A stretch of 64,000 bases of DNA from Hyperoplus lanceolatus (taxonomy: Eukaryota > Chordata > Actinopteri > Uranoscopiformes > Ammodytidae), in assembly GCA_026929865.2 (NCBI GenBank), contig CM049400.1, forward strand, positions 26,738,001 through 26,802,000, in the 5' to 3' direction. This document shows positions 1 to 9,634 of this stretch, piece by piece. The position numbers and the translations under genes are program-made. Numbering within the stretch: position 1 is the first letter of the stretch; each line of letters begins with the position of its first letter. The notes under the pieces are model-generated. The model had not been told where the DNA came from, did not search any database, and was given only the letters and a program-made list of their open reading frames with translations.

Positions 1-440
1 TATATATTTAATTTTGAATGAATGAATGCAGGAGGATACGTTCATATTAAAAAAAAACAATAAATATAGCCTACTTTCAACTTTCGTGTTCATTTGTCTT
101 TGCGTGTTAAATTCAGGTGCTTGCGTGCATGGCTTTCCATTGCAGGACTCGTGGCTTTTTGCCAGACATCCCAGAATACACTGGGCTAACAAGTAGCCTT
201 CAAGCAGCGGAGATTCCAGAGGAGGCTATTCTTCTTTCTTTTTTTTTCTCACGCTGGTGCGTTCGGCTGGACAGATAATTTTGGGATTGTGGCCAGAGAT
301 TTTTGAGGGAATATGAGAGGGCAACCCCCTGCAATCAGGCTGTGTCGGTGACCGCTCGAGTGCAACGCGACGGCGAGCTGCCACTCAAGATGCCGCCTGA
401 TCCTTCCTCAGAAGTTAGGCTCCTGATGAGTTGTGGGTGG

Positions 441-441
<1 letters not shown>

Positions 442-533
<92 letters not shown>

Positions 534-549
534 TGTGTGTGTGTGTGTG
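442..549. repeat. (GT)n microsatellite with GTGC interruptions
   Basis: The repeat is about 108 bp of GT units, with a block of GTGC tetramers near 515-535 and a G-run just after it. It creates spurious Cys-Val and His-Thr open frames on both strands. Confidence 0.95.
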
Positions 550-1608
550 GGGGGGGGTGTGTCTGGCATGTGTGTTTCATGGGCCCAGGGAAAAGAGTGC
601 ACACGAAAACAGCTGCTACAGATATTTTCCTGGATGTGCTGCAACAACCCACATAAAGGAAACAAGAAGGAAATTAGAAATTGTGTTCAAAAGTTAGTTC
701 TTTAAAAAAAAAACTTTTTGTTGGCTTCAGTCATTCATAAGCTCTGCACCATATTACATTTGTTTTCTAGAAAATTAGTTTAAATTTTTTTCCTGGGGAT
801 TTCATGTTTGGTCCATATCCAGGTTTCTGCAACTCTAAGCATGTGTTAATGTTCATTGGTCAATTATGAGTAGTTGCAAGCCACTACTGCCCTCTATGGG
901 TATATACAGTCCCCTCACATACTCTCAAATGCTCTCAATCAACACACTAAAACATGTTACAGTGTGGTAGGGCTCTGACTGTAAATGCAGCTAGCATAGC
1001 ACTAAAACACATTCCTAAACAAAGGCAAATAAAAAGCTGCTTCCACGGGGTTTTCCTTTTTTATTTATACATTAAACGGGCTCAACAGTGTTCCAGTTGG
1101 ACAGGACACTCCCTGCAGTGAACCCACTATGTCCATCAGTGGCCCACTGCTTAAAGCCTTGTATGGACAGGCAGCAGGCATACAGGCATACACTGAAGCT
1201 CCTCTATTGGTCCCTGATGCTGTGCCCATACCCCCTGTTGCTCTCCTCTGTCTCCCCGAGCCGGTCCTCCCATTCATTTGACTCATTTGAATTCCAACAT
1301 GGGAGACCTCTGATGAGCCGGGTGAACTGTTACACTACACGACAAGACTGCTAATTAATTACAGCCGACTGTACACATCTCTGCGGTGTTGCCTCGCGGA
1401 CATAAATCTGCCATGTTTCTCCTAATGAGTTGGATGCACCTGTCTGAAGCCAGTAATTAGCCTACTCAAAGCAAAACATGTGCGCACACAAACACACAAA
1501 CCGGAGGGTGTTTTGCTTTGCCGTCTTATTTTTTAGGTGTACAGCCAATTACTTAAGCCTGAAGTATTGGGCCTGAACAGAGGAATGCACAGAGTACAGA
1601 CAATATTA

Positions 1609-1995
1609 AAGCCCCTATAAACCCAAATCCAAAAAATCCTTCTAACTATGTAATTTGGGGAGTTAGTTGTGTCTGTGAAAAATAAGGCACATTTATCAAT
1701 CAAAATTAAAGATATTGTAATTTAAGTTTGATATACATCACAATTATTTGGTTAAGATGAGGCACATTTTGCTCTGGCTCAAATGACACAATAATTATTC
1801 TATCTGAACCAATCACGGCAGTTCTCTGCCTGAACCTTTTATAAAAACAATGACTGTAACCTTTTGATGCGGCCAGGCCCATACAGTCCTATCAAACAGT
1901 CTAGTAAAAAAAGCTGTTTTTTTAACTAAGTTTGATAGTATTTATGAACATTGATTTTCAATCAGGTTTTTTTTGTAAACGCTTATAGAGACACC
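1609..1995. mobile_element. Possible MITE-like repeat
   Basis: An AT-rich block is bounded by AAAGCCCCTATAAAC on the left and GTAAACGCTTATAGAG on the right. These are roughly inverted relative to each other. The imperfect ends and compact length suggest a short non-autonomous DNA element. I could not define a target-site duplication, so this is tentative. Confidence 0.25.
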
Positions 1996-3939
1996 GTGCT
2001 TTGATCTCATCATGTATTGATTTTTACTATTTTAGACCAGGTTTACAGAGGCTTTAAACAGTCATTTAGTAAATGCAAAGACAGTTAACACTGAAGCAGC
2101 CTCCAATCTTCTTTTATGCTTCAGCATTGTCAGATGACATGGGTTTTTTGAAGGACTGCCAGAAAGACAGACATAGCTGTGATCCAAAATGTAATGATAG
2201 TAGATGAGAGGCACACACTCCATATCTCCCCTAGTACCAGCCCTCATCTCCTCTGTCCTTGTTTGACCATAGGAGGTTTCCAGGACATCATATGACTTCC
2301 TCTGATCACTTCCTCCACCTGCAGAGTTTCTCCCTGGTGATTTAAACCAATCTGGCACTTCTCCCGCCTCTGCCCTTGTTCCCAAACGGTGGGGGACCTC
2401 CCCTTTCTGCTCTCCCTCGCAACCTTCTTCCCTCCTTCACGATCCCATCCTCTTGCCCTCTTTCTTTCCTGCCATCTCCCGTAGTTACTGTGTGCCCTCT
2501 TTTCTGTTTGTTTTCCCCTTGTTCTTTTATACACTGTCGTCCTCTCCCTCGCTCCTTTTCTATTTTCACACACTCTCTCTTCCCCTCCCTCCCTCCCTCC
2601 CTCCCTCATCCACATCAGCTCACTCCATCTCACCGCTCACAACAGGAGAGTCCAGAGTTTTTTTTGGCCTAGCTCCCCGTGTCTGCGTGTGAACTGTGTT
2701 TGCGGTGTTGGGATCCTGCCACTAGAGGTTGAGGAGGCATGCAGGAGATGATTAGGCACTTCAAAGAAAATCCCCTGCGCACAGGTGTGAGGGCTATGCC
2801 ATATACCAGCAGATGCAGTGACAACTAACAAGCGTGCACACACGCACACACACACACACACAGTTAATCTGAGAGTTTGAGGTTTTGGCTTGTGGTTGCA
2901 GGTCCCTGTCAAATGTGGAGATCCTTTGAAGGTACATGAGGCAGCAGGCAGAATCTTTACATTACAAATATTACACCCCACTGCCCCCCCTCCCTTCTGG
3001 TTTTTGTTAACACATGATATACACACACTAGAACAAAGGTGCAGGTACACCCAATCACTTTTATGAAGTCTAACAGATACACACAGATGCACTCACACCT
3101 ACAATTACGCAGATCCTTTACACACTAAAATGCGCCCACATAAATACACACATGACACAAACATGTTTCATGACCGACAACCCCCCTGTCGAGCACCTAT
3201 TAAGCTCATACTTTCAGGATTATGAGTTTGTGTAAGCCTGTATCACAGCATCAGGAGTAAAGATGATACACACCCCTTGGCCACCACAATTGCAATAATG
3301 GCTCTCATTAAGCCATGCCTTATAAAATAACTTAATTGCAGTGTGTTTACACATGTGGCGAAGACTCCTTTTTCATGTAACTCAGACCATGTGCACACAT
3401 TGTCAGAAGGTATTAAAAAAAATAAAAAGTTTATGACTCACCATAGAAATACAAATGAGACTTCCATTATGAAGAGAGTCATGCTTTGCTGTCCTCCGAC
3501 TAACCTAAAATGATCATAAACAGGCCCACGTGTGACAGTGCACTCTTTCCAGAACTCCGATAAACTGAAAATGATGCTCAGCTGTGATAAATTGCAAAAA
3601 GTCGACTGTTATCACGGACATTCATCAAGACTTTCCTCAAAATCGATAGTGACGTTGAGGGATGGTGTTTGCGTGTGTTGTGGGTGATGTCTGCGGCTGC
3701 GGCATTAGCGACGGCCATATGCCTCGGATCAGTGTTTCCACAAACTTCATACCGCTTGCCATAAAAACAATCACACATACCATGTTAAATATTTTCATCA
3801 GCTTTTAATTACATTTTAAAATTGCGTCTCCCTCCCCCACTCCGTGTGCGTACATAGGTTCACATAGTTTCCAGATGACTGTCGATAGTGTTAGCTGACT
3901 TTCTTATAGTTTATCAGTGTGTAGGATGTTGTGGTTCTC

Positions 3940-4020
3940 TGTTACATTACATCTGTTTGGCAGACACCTTTAGTCAGAGTTACTTAGAAAAAGTCCATTC
4001 CACCTCCATAGGAACTACAG
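3940..4020. repeat. Fragment of a dispersed fish repeat
   Basis: The segment TCTGTTTGGCAGACACC and the bases after it resemble, from memory, a very common teleost interspersed sequence of the type 'TTTGGCAGACGCTTTTATCC'. It is short and diverged. The family assignment is inference. Confidence 0.3.
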
Positions 4021-4024
4021 CTAC

Positions 4025-5010
4025 AGTCTGTCACAAATTATTATCATAAACATTTAATTTTTTGTATTTTCTTTAAACTCACGGATGGTATTGTGTCTCA
4101 GGGCGCTTTGGATCATTGAAATCAATATCAGACACCTGTGATAATCAGTTTGCTAAGTAAGCCCAATCAACGGAAATCTACTTAACTTGGACGTTCCACA
4201 TGATTAAGCAGTCCACACAGGTTTCAAGCAATATGGGAAAGAAAAAGGATCTCTCTGCTGCCTAAAAGTGTCAAATAGTGCAATACCTTGGACAAGGTAT
4301 GAAAACATTAGATATTTCGCGAACTTAAGTGTGATCATCGTACCGTGAAGAGATTTGTGGCTGATTCAGAGCACAGACGGGTTCGTTCGGATAAAGGTAA
4401 TATGAGGAAGGTTTCTGCCAGACAAATTCATCGGAATAGGAGAGCAGCGGCTAAAATGCCATCACAAAGCAGCAGACAGGTATTTGAAGCTTCTGGTGCC
4501 TCTGGAGTCCTGCAAACCTCAAGGTGTAGGATCCAGAAGTTTGCACTTGTGCATAAACCTATTATTCGGCCACCCCTAAACAATGATCACAAGCTGAAAC
4601 AGTTGCAGTGGGCTCAGGAATACATGAAGACTCCAAACAGTCTTGTTTACTGATGAGTGCCATGCAACCCTGGATGGTCGGATGAATGGAGTAGTGGATG
4701 GTTGGTGAATGGCCACAATGTCCCAACAAGGCTGCGACGGCAGACAGGAGGTGGCGGAGTCATGTTTTGGGCCGGAATCATGGGGAGAGAGCTGGTTGGC
4801 ACCTTCAGGCAATATATGTAGAGTTTCTGACTCACCACTTTCTTCCATGGTACAAAAAGAAGGACAGTGCCTTCCGTAGTAAAATCATCTTCTCAAAAAA
4901 AGTGTTCCTTCATGCAGGGCAACTTAAAAATATGCAATTTCTGATGCAGATAATTATTATAATTAATAATTTATTTTTCCGTTTTCTTTCATTGACATAA
5001 AATAAAAAAA
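4025..5010 (+). pseudogene. Decayed Tc1/mariner-like transposase
   Basis: The plus-strand frame at 4345-4653 reads as the middle of a Tc1-type transposase: helix-turn-helix-like residues, then HKLKQLQWAQEYMKT. A frame break follows, and a second frame downstream carries the Tc1 signature with TDECHATLDG-like and RRQTGGGGVMFWAGI-like residues. Upstream, 4240-4340 still resembles the N-terminal 'GKKKDLS' region. The part that should carry the second catalytic Asp (the 'QDNAPSH' region) appears lost before 4850. Frameshifts, stops and the internal deletion mean no functional enzyme. Terminal inverted repeats could not be identified with confidence, so the outer limits are approximate. Confidence 0.75.
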
Positions 5011-5845
5011 TCCAACATGATATGCCATGTTATGAACAAAGTACTGATTATGGATGGCAGCATTGTGACATCATAAGGGTGGGAATAGTGCATGTTGCTG
5101 GGGTTAGTGCACATTTTTTTTTATTGCCCCTGCCCACCAAAATGTCTGTGAACCTCCCTGGCCAGGGTCTGTTTCAGTTATCAGGCCAATGAACCACAAT
5201 GAAGAAGGGGGAAAATAGGCCACAGGCAATGACAGACAATGTTTTAAAATGTACAGGCCAAAGAAAAGAGCCCAAACAAAGTCACAAATACTACTGACAG
5301 CGTTATACTGTCAAGCCTGCCCTGCAAAGCTGAACCAGAAACCACAACAGCCATGTTTTCTGTCGTCTTTATGGCTCGTGTCACCTTCTCTAGCTATGAC
5401 ACTCCTTCATTTAAAATTTAAACGTATTTGTGTTTGGATGATGTGGTTGGAGTAACTTTCAAACAATAAAGCCACAATATTTGGTTCAGGGTTAGGGTCA
5501 CCAAGAAGCTTTTGAGAGTTAATTGGTTGTGTTAGAATCAAATAAGCCTACTGTATTCACTAAGTAAGAACTAAGAAGTTTGGTTCATGATTATAACGAA
5601 GAATGATTGTTTTGATGATGCAAGTGGATTTCACAAGAAATAACAAGCTGCAAAAGAACAAACTGTTTTCTTTGTTTTCTACACATAAATGAAATTCAAG
5701 TGAAAGTGACTTCAGTCTGAGATATATGTTGACAGTAAATGACAAGAAATATGGGCAAAAATTAGAATTTGAATATTTTTATTGAACTGTTGTTGTTTTT
5801 GAAGCTGTTAGTTGTTTTAATGACACCTAATAGTTTGGTTCTCAT
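5011..5845. other. Intergenic, no gene recognised
   Basis: AT-rich DNA between the Tc1 relic and the duplicated 3' end of the 729-codon gene. Only short random open frames are present, and no splice-framed exon was recognised. Confidence 0.5.
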
Positions 5846-5849
5846 TGCT

Positions 5850-6150
5850 ATAATATGTAACCCGGCGCCCCCCACCCGAACCCAAGTCCTACCTGACAAT
5901 GAAATGAGATGATAGATGTTACAAATTCTTATTAAAGGAACCAATAGCTAGTGTCTAATTGCTGTGTGGTTTTAGGGAAACCGGAGCACCCGGAGTAAAA
6001 CCCTATGCTGGCAGAAGCCAGCTGATGAGAAAATAGATTAGATAGAGGCAGGACTTCAGCTCTGCATTGTATTCATTCTGAAAAAAAGAAAAATGATTAT
6101 CAAAACATTTCCCCCAAAATGAATGCTACATTCCACCTAATACTTAAATC
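5850..6150 (-). repeat. Diverged duplicate of the 3' end of the 729-codon gene
   Basis: This block is a diverged direct copy of about 6250-6545. Shared segments in the same order include a GATGATARATGTTACAA-type segment, ACCAATAG, GGGAAACCGGAGCACCCGG, GGCAGGACTT and GAATGCTACATT plus CACCTAATAC. The offset between copies is about 360 bp at the left and about 402 bp at the right, so copy 2 carries an insertion. Copy 2 overlaps the stop codon of the minus-strand gene (6539-6541). Copy 1 therefore looks like a leftover 3' end from a tandem duplication. The GGAGCACCCGG motif also resembles a widely dispersed vertebrate repeat. Confidence 0.6.
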
Positions 6151-6538
6151 TACATTTTAAAGCTGCTGTAAAGGGCATGAAGATGATTTGCCCACAAAGG
6201 AGGAGAATCTAAAGATTGCACAATACTTTTTTTTTGATGGTGTGCCCCCTGCAACTCATGTCAGATGAGATGATAAATGTTACAAGTTCTTATTATTGAA
6301 ACCAATAGCAATAGTGTCTAATTGTTTTGGTTTTTGGGAAACCGGAGCACCCGGAGATAACCCTATGATGTCAAACTGAGGTGGCTCTATGAACCCAAGT
6401 CCTACCCCACATTATGGTAACAACAACAGAGGAGACGATAGATTACTTGGACTTGAGGCAGGACTTGACATTTGTATTGCATTCATTTTGAAAGAAAAAA
6501 AGAAAACATTTTCCTTCAAGATGAATGCTACATTTCAC

Positions 6539-8728
6539 CTAATACCTATTTCTAGTAAAGGGCTTTGACATGACTCTGAGAGTAGATGAGAGGAACCTGC
6601 AGATGATGCCATGCTTTGTTGGTGGTACAATCAAGTAATACCCGAAAAACGAGGCAATGCATTTTTCAAGTTCTGGTTCCCCTAAATACATTGACACCAG
6701 AACCATCTCTGCACAGCCCCACTTTTTGCACAGGTCCTTCAGAATGACCTTGTCTAGTTTTTTAAATGTTTTTATGGAGGTGTTAAAATCTGTTCCCTCA
6801 ACTTCTGCCCATGTGTTTTCGAAGATACGCTGGATGATGACCTCTATGTTACCAATCGTCCAGCTAATTTTAGCCTCGCTGAATGTACGCGAAACTAGTT
6901 TCTCAACAAAAACCCTGACCAACATCTTACGTTTTTCTTCCTGCACGTTTACATCCATCTGTTCGTTAACATCTATCTGCACGTTTCCATCCATCTGTTT
7001 GATTCCATCTATCTGTTTGTTAACATCTATCTGTTCGTTAACATCTATCTGTTCGTTAACATCTATCTGTTTGTTAACATCTATCTGTTTGTTAACATCT
7101 ATCTGTTTGATTCCATCTATCTGTTTGTTAACATCTATCTGTTCGTTAACATCTATCTGTTCGTTTCCATCTATCTGCACGTTTCCATCTATCTGTTTGT
7201 TAACATCTATCTGCACGTTTCCATCTATCTGCGCCTTTTCATCTATAACAACTTCCGTTGGCAAAGGGTCACTCACCTCCACGGCGGTGAACTCCAGCGA
7301 CTGTGCTGGTGGCCCAGCCTCCATTAAGGCCAGTGTCACCCTTCTACTGTGGCGGAGGACCTGGGTATTAACCCACCAGCCCATCAGTGCCACAAAACCC
7401 CACACTTTGGTCTTTATTGTCGCATACATGTCGTCATGTGATGGAGGAACAGACACACTCATGCAGGTTGCCCTTCTACTAATTGTTTCTGAGATGATCT
7501 CTGGTGTCATCCCATCCGTAATGTGACTGTAGAGGAGATCTGATAGTCCTTGAGTAAATACCAGCATTTTATCGCTGGAAACATTTTTAAATCTACGGAA
7601 GACACAAACCTCCTTTCCACCCTGTTGTTCACCCTCATCTGTCATAAGCAGAGAGTTAACACTATCTATTAGTGACTCCATTGACTTTGTACTTTCAACT
7701 TTTGGGTCAAGGTTGAATCTAGTCTTAAGCTTTGTCACTATGTGATAGATAGTAGCTTTGGCAAAGCGCTTTGCAAGGAAGTTCTTCACCTTGCATCCGA
7801 CACCTTTCATGGCTGGCTTGCCCTTCAGTGTGGATTCTGATTCTGGACTTGCATCTTTTGCTTCTGCTTCCTCTGAACTCTTTTCAATTATGACCTGGGC
7901 AATGTCATCTGCTGCAAAATCAATCTCCATGGAGGTTTCTTTGTGCAGCAGCTCATAGTCAGAGTCCGAAACATCATCCAAAAGAGGTTCCATCATGTCA
8001 TTGACCTCCTTTCTAATCAGCTCCTGGACAGCCTTTGTGGTTGCTGTCACCAAGCTTTCTTTTGAGGAAACCTTATCCGGGGTCGGCGTTCTTACAGCTC
8101 CGACTGTTGACTGGGAGCAGTCATCAGTGACTACCAATTCCTGCTTCTCTTCACTGTTCCTCTGTCTCAGTGGTCGTGGAGAGCACAACACCTTCAGCTT
8201 CCCTCCGAATGCCTGTACCATTTTACAGGCATTATTGACCATGGCGTTGAGTTTGCGGGGGGAAGTGACACGCTGATTGATAATAGGCTCTGCCCTGCCC
8301 AGACTGCTGGAGATGGCAGAGTTTACATTATCTGCTATCTCCTTACCCATCAGGTCCGTGAGCCGCTTTGAGCTGTCACTCACAACCTGGTCTGTTACGT
8401 CGAGAATCTCGGCGAAGCACTGAGGGAGTTTGTCCCCCAGATTAGAAACTACAAACTCCTCAGACACAATAGCATTGATGCCCCTGAGAGCCATCAGAAG
8501 TGCCTTTACAACTGCTGCTATAACATCTAACAGCAGGTCGGCTAACAATATCTTAGTGGCCTCCTCAGGGGTACCGGACCTTAAAAGAGTCCACTGTTCC
8601 TCTGTCATATGATCAAAAAAGTTTTGTATGAGTGGACGAACCCCTTCCACTGTAAACTGTGGCAACACCTCTGTCAGAACTGGTACGCCTCCTCCAATTA
8701 TGGGGGCAACTTCCGTATTTTGATCCAT
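6539..8728 (-). CDS. Uncharacterised 729-aa protein with QIDxN hexapeptide repeats
   Basis: This is one uninterrupted 2190-bp reading frame. The ATG is at 8728-8726 in a good context (AAAATGG) and the stop TAG is at 6541-6539. I do not recognise a named family. Residues 1-195 are predicted mostly helical, with a hydrophobic patch (LLADLLLDVIAAVVKALLMAL) and a conserved-looking 'SSKRLTDLMGKEIADNVNSAI' segment. Residues about 200-300 are acidic and Ser/Glu-rich. A second helical block with a WGFVALMGWWV patch lies before residue 480. Residues about 500-596 are 16 copies of a six-residue unit QID(V/G)N(K/E/V), encoded by an 18-bp minisatellite. The last 130 residues form a separate Trp/Phe-rich domain ending KPFTRNRY. 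No signal peptide or clear membrane helix is evident. From memory, similar uncharacterised multi-copy proteins exist in teleosts; I could not check this. A retained intronless copy is possible, but the long intact frame argues for a working gene. Confidence 0.8.
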   Translation of the reverse strand: MDQNTEVAPIIGGGVPVLTEVLPQFTVEGVRPLIQNFFDHMTEEQWTLLRSGTPEEATKILLADLLLDVIAAVVKALLMALRGINAIVSEEFVVSNLGDKLPQCFAEILDVTDQVVSDSSKRLTDLMGKEIADNVNSAISSSLGRAEPIINQRVTSPRKLNAMVNNACKMVQAFGGKLKVLCSPRPLRQRNSEEKQELVVTDDCSQSTVGAVRTPTPDKVSSKESLVTATTKAVQELIRKEVNDMMEPLLDDVSDSDYELLHKETSMEIDFAADDIAQVIIEKSSEEAEAKDASPESESTLKGKPAMKGVGCKVKNFLAKRFAKATIYHIVTKLKTRFNLDPKVESTKSMESLIDSVNSLLMTDEGEQQGGKEVCVFRRFKNVSSDKMLVFTQGLSDLLYSHITDGMTPEIISETISRRATCMSVSVPPSHDDMYATIKTKVWGFVALMGWWVNTQVLRHSRRVTLALMEAGPPAQSLEFTAVEVSDPLPTEVVIDEKAQIDGNVQIDVNKQIDGNVQIDGNEQIDVNEQIDVNKQIDGIKQIDVNKQIDVNKQIDVNEQIDVNEQIDVNKQIDGIKQMDGNVQIDVNEQMDVNVQEEKRKMLVRVFVEKLVSRTFSEAKISWTIGNIEVIIQRIFENTWAEVEGTDFNTSIKTFKKLDKVILKDLCKKWGCAEMVLVSMYLGEPELEKCIASFFGYYLIVPPTKHGIICRFLSSTLRVMSKPFTRNRY
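6945..7240 (-). repeat. 18-bp coding minisatellite (QIDxNx x16)
   Basis: On the plus strand the unit reads approximately TCTATCTGTTTGTTAACA, with variants in which TTGTTAACA is replaced by TCGTTAACA, GCACGTTTCCA or TTGATTCCA types. Sixteen in-frame units encode QIDVNK, QIDVNE, QIDGNV, QIDGIK and two QMD variants. Because the unit is a multiple of three, copy-number change preserves the reading frame. Confidence 0.92.
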
Positions 8729-8939
8729 TTTCTTTGATGCGTTTTGGTTTTTCTTTTCTAAACTCCTTGTTTTTTTTAGTTTTCACAAACTGTTTGGTTA
8801 GTATGCGACCGGCTGCAAAGAAGACCAAGAATGTTTTGACCAAAGGAATTCCCTAGAATTGAAAGTCTAATGTTCAGGTGACATCATCACGACCTGAGAT
8901 CAAAGGATCTTCAGAGATTAAAGGAATAATGTACCTGAA

Positions 8940-9060
8940 GCTCCGCCCCTCAAACCAGCCAGCTCAAAAATCAAAAGATTCTGTTCCAGAAGCCCCGCCC
9001 CTCAAACCAGCCAGCTCAAAAATCAAAAGATTCTGTTCCAGAAGCCCCGCCCCTCAAAAC
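8940..9060 (-). promoter_or_regulatory. GC-box-bearing 52-bp tandem repeats upstream of the 729-codon gene
   Basis: Two full 52-bp direct repeats and the start of a third place GCCCCTCAAAC at 8945, 8997 and 9049. Copies 2 and 3 carry CCCCGCCCC and copy 1 carries the variant CTCCGCCCC; these fit Sp/KLF GC boxes. They lie about 215-330 bp upstream of the minus-strand start codon. No obvious TATA box was seen. The promoter role is inferred from position and motif. Confidence 0.5.
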
Positions 9061-9083
9061 AGTGACAAAAAACAAACAAAAAA

Positions 9084-9118
9084 AGCTGCAGCCTAGCAAC
9101 AGTTGCTAAGCTGCAGCT
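9084..9118. repeat. Near-perfect 17-bp hairpin with one-base spacer
   Basis: The left arm AGCTGCAGCCTAGCAAC (9084-9100) and right arm GTTGCTAAGCTGCAGCT (9102-9118) are reverse complements with one mismatch, around a single A. An A-rich run precedes it and a T-run follows, so the potential pairing is longer. It lies upstream of the 52-bp repeats. Confidence 0.85.
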
Positions 9119-9129
9119 CTTTTTTTTTA

Positions 9130-9570
9130 GCTTCATTTTCATGGGAGTTCGATGGAAACATTAAAGTAGGCCTATGAGTGTATTAGCCCCAGTGATAGCT
9201 GTCATTTAAAGGTGGGGTAAACTTGTCAAGCACAGATCCATGTGTCGTTAGCAAGTCTGTCAAACATTTCGGCTCTCGAACTGCACGGCTGCTGTCCAAT
9301 TTCAAACAGTCCCTCGCATTTCCGGCAATGACGTCACATCCTGGCGCTAAAGTGCTGGGAAGTGTAGTTGCTAACATTACACTCATAAACTTAGCTACAA
9401 CATGTCAACATTCAGCTGTAGTAAACAAAAGATTACAAACAGGACATGGATCATACATGTGCCCGCAACAGTCCATCCCCCTAATAAGACAACAAACAAG
9501 ATATAGGCCTAGGCTACAAAGATCGTTTCTGATTTTTCTTTCTCTCTCTCTCTCTTCCCCCTGTTCTGCT
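9130..9570. other. Intergenic, no feature assigned
   Basis: Spacer between the promoter hairpin of the 729-codon gene and the (TA)n at 9577. It ends in a short CT run near 9540. No exon is recognised. Confidence 0.5.
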
Positions 9571-9574
9571 ATTA

Positions 9575-9576
<2 letters not shown>

Positions 9577-9631
<55 letters not shown>
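9577..9631. repeat. (TA)n microsatellite, left of the transposon
   Basis: About 55 bp of alternating AT directly abuts the left terminal inverted repeat of the element at 9631-10740. Confidence 0.95.

Positions 9632-9634
<3 letters not shown>

Larger units (their letters stand above)
1..3930. other. Left flank, no gene recognised
   Basis: I found no exon that matches a known protein family here. The stretch holds a (GT)n array at 442-549 and a CT-rich tract at about 2400-2610. A short (CA)n lies near 2837-2861. AT-rich DNA fills the remainder. Open frames over the microsatellites are low-complexity Thr-His or Cys-Val runs and are not genes. In human the neighbour on this side of IRAK4 is PUS7L; nothing resembling it was seen. 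Confidence 0.6.

Noticed and set aside
303..656. Open frame of 117 codons over the first microsatellite, with a plausible-looking N-terminal 40 residues
   Set aside because: Most of it is a Cys-Val run encoded by (GT)n; the start has no recognised family or clear splice-framed exon.
2637..3092. 151-codon minus-strand frame
   Set aside because: Cys/Val-rich over a short CA repeat, with no family resemblance or supporting splice structure.
6657..7526. 289-codon plus-strand frame rich in SICLLTSIC repeats
   Set aside because: It is the antisense shadow of the QIDxN minisatellite gene; repeat periodicity keeps the frame open.
8940..9060. CRISPR-like direct repeats
   Set aside because: Two to three adjacent 52-bp units without distinct spacers, in a vertebrate genome; a simple tandem duplication.
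9084..9118. RFX X-box in the hairpin upstream of the 729-codon gene
   Set aside because: The half-sites AGCAAC and GTTGCT are in the reverse order to the X-box consensus, so only the hairpin is reported.
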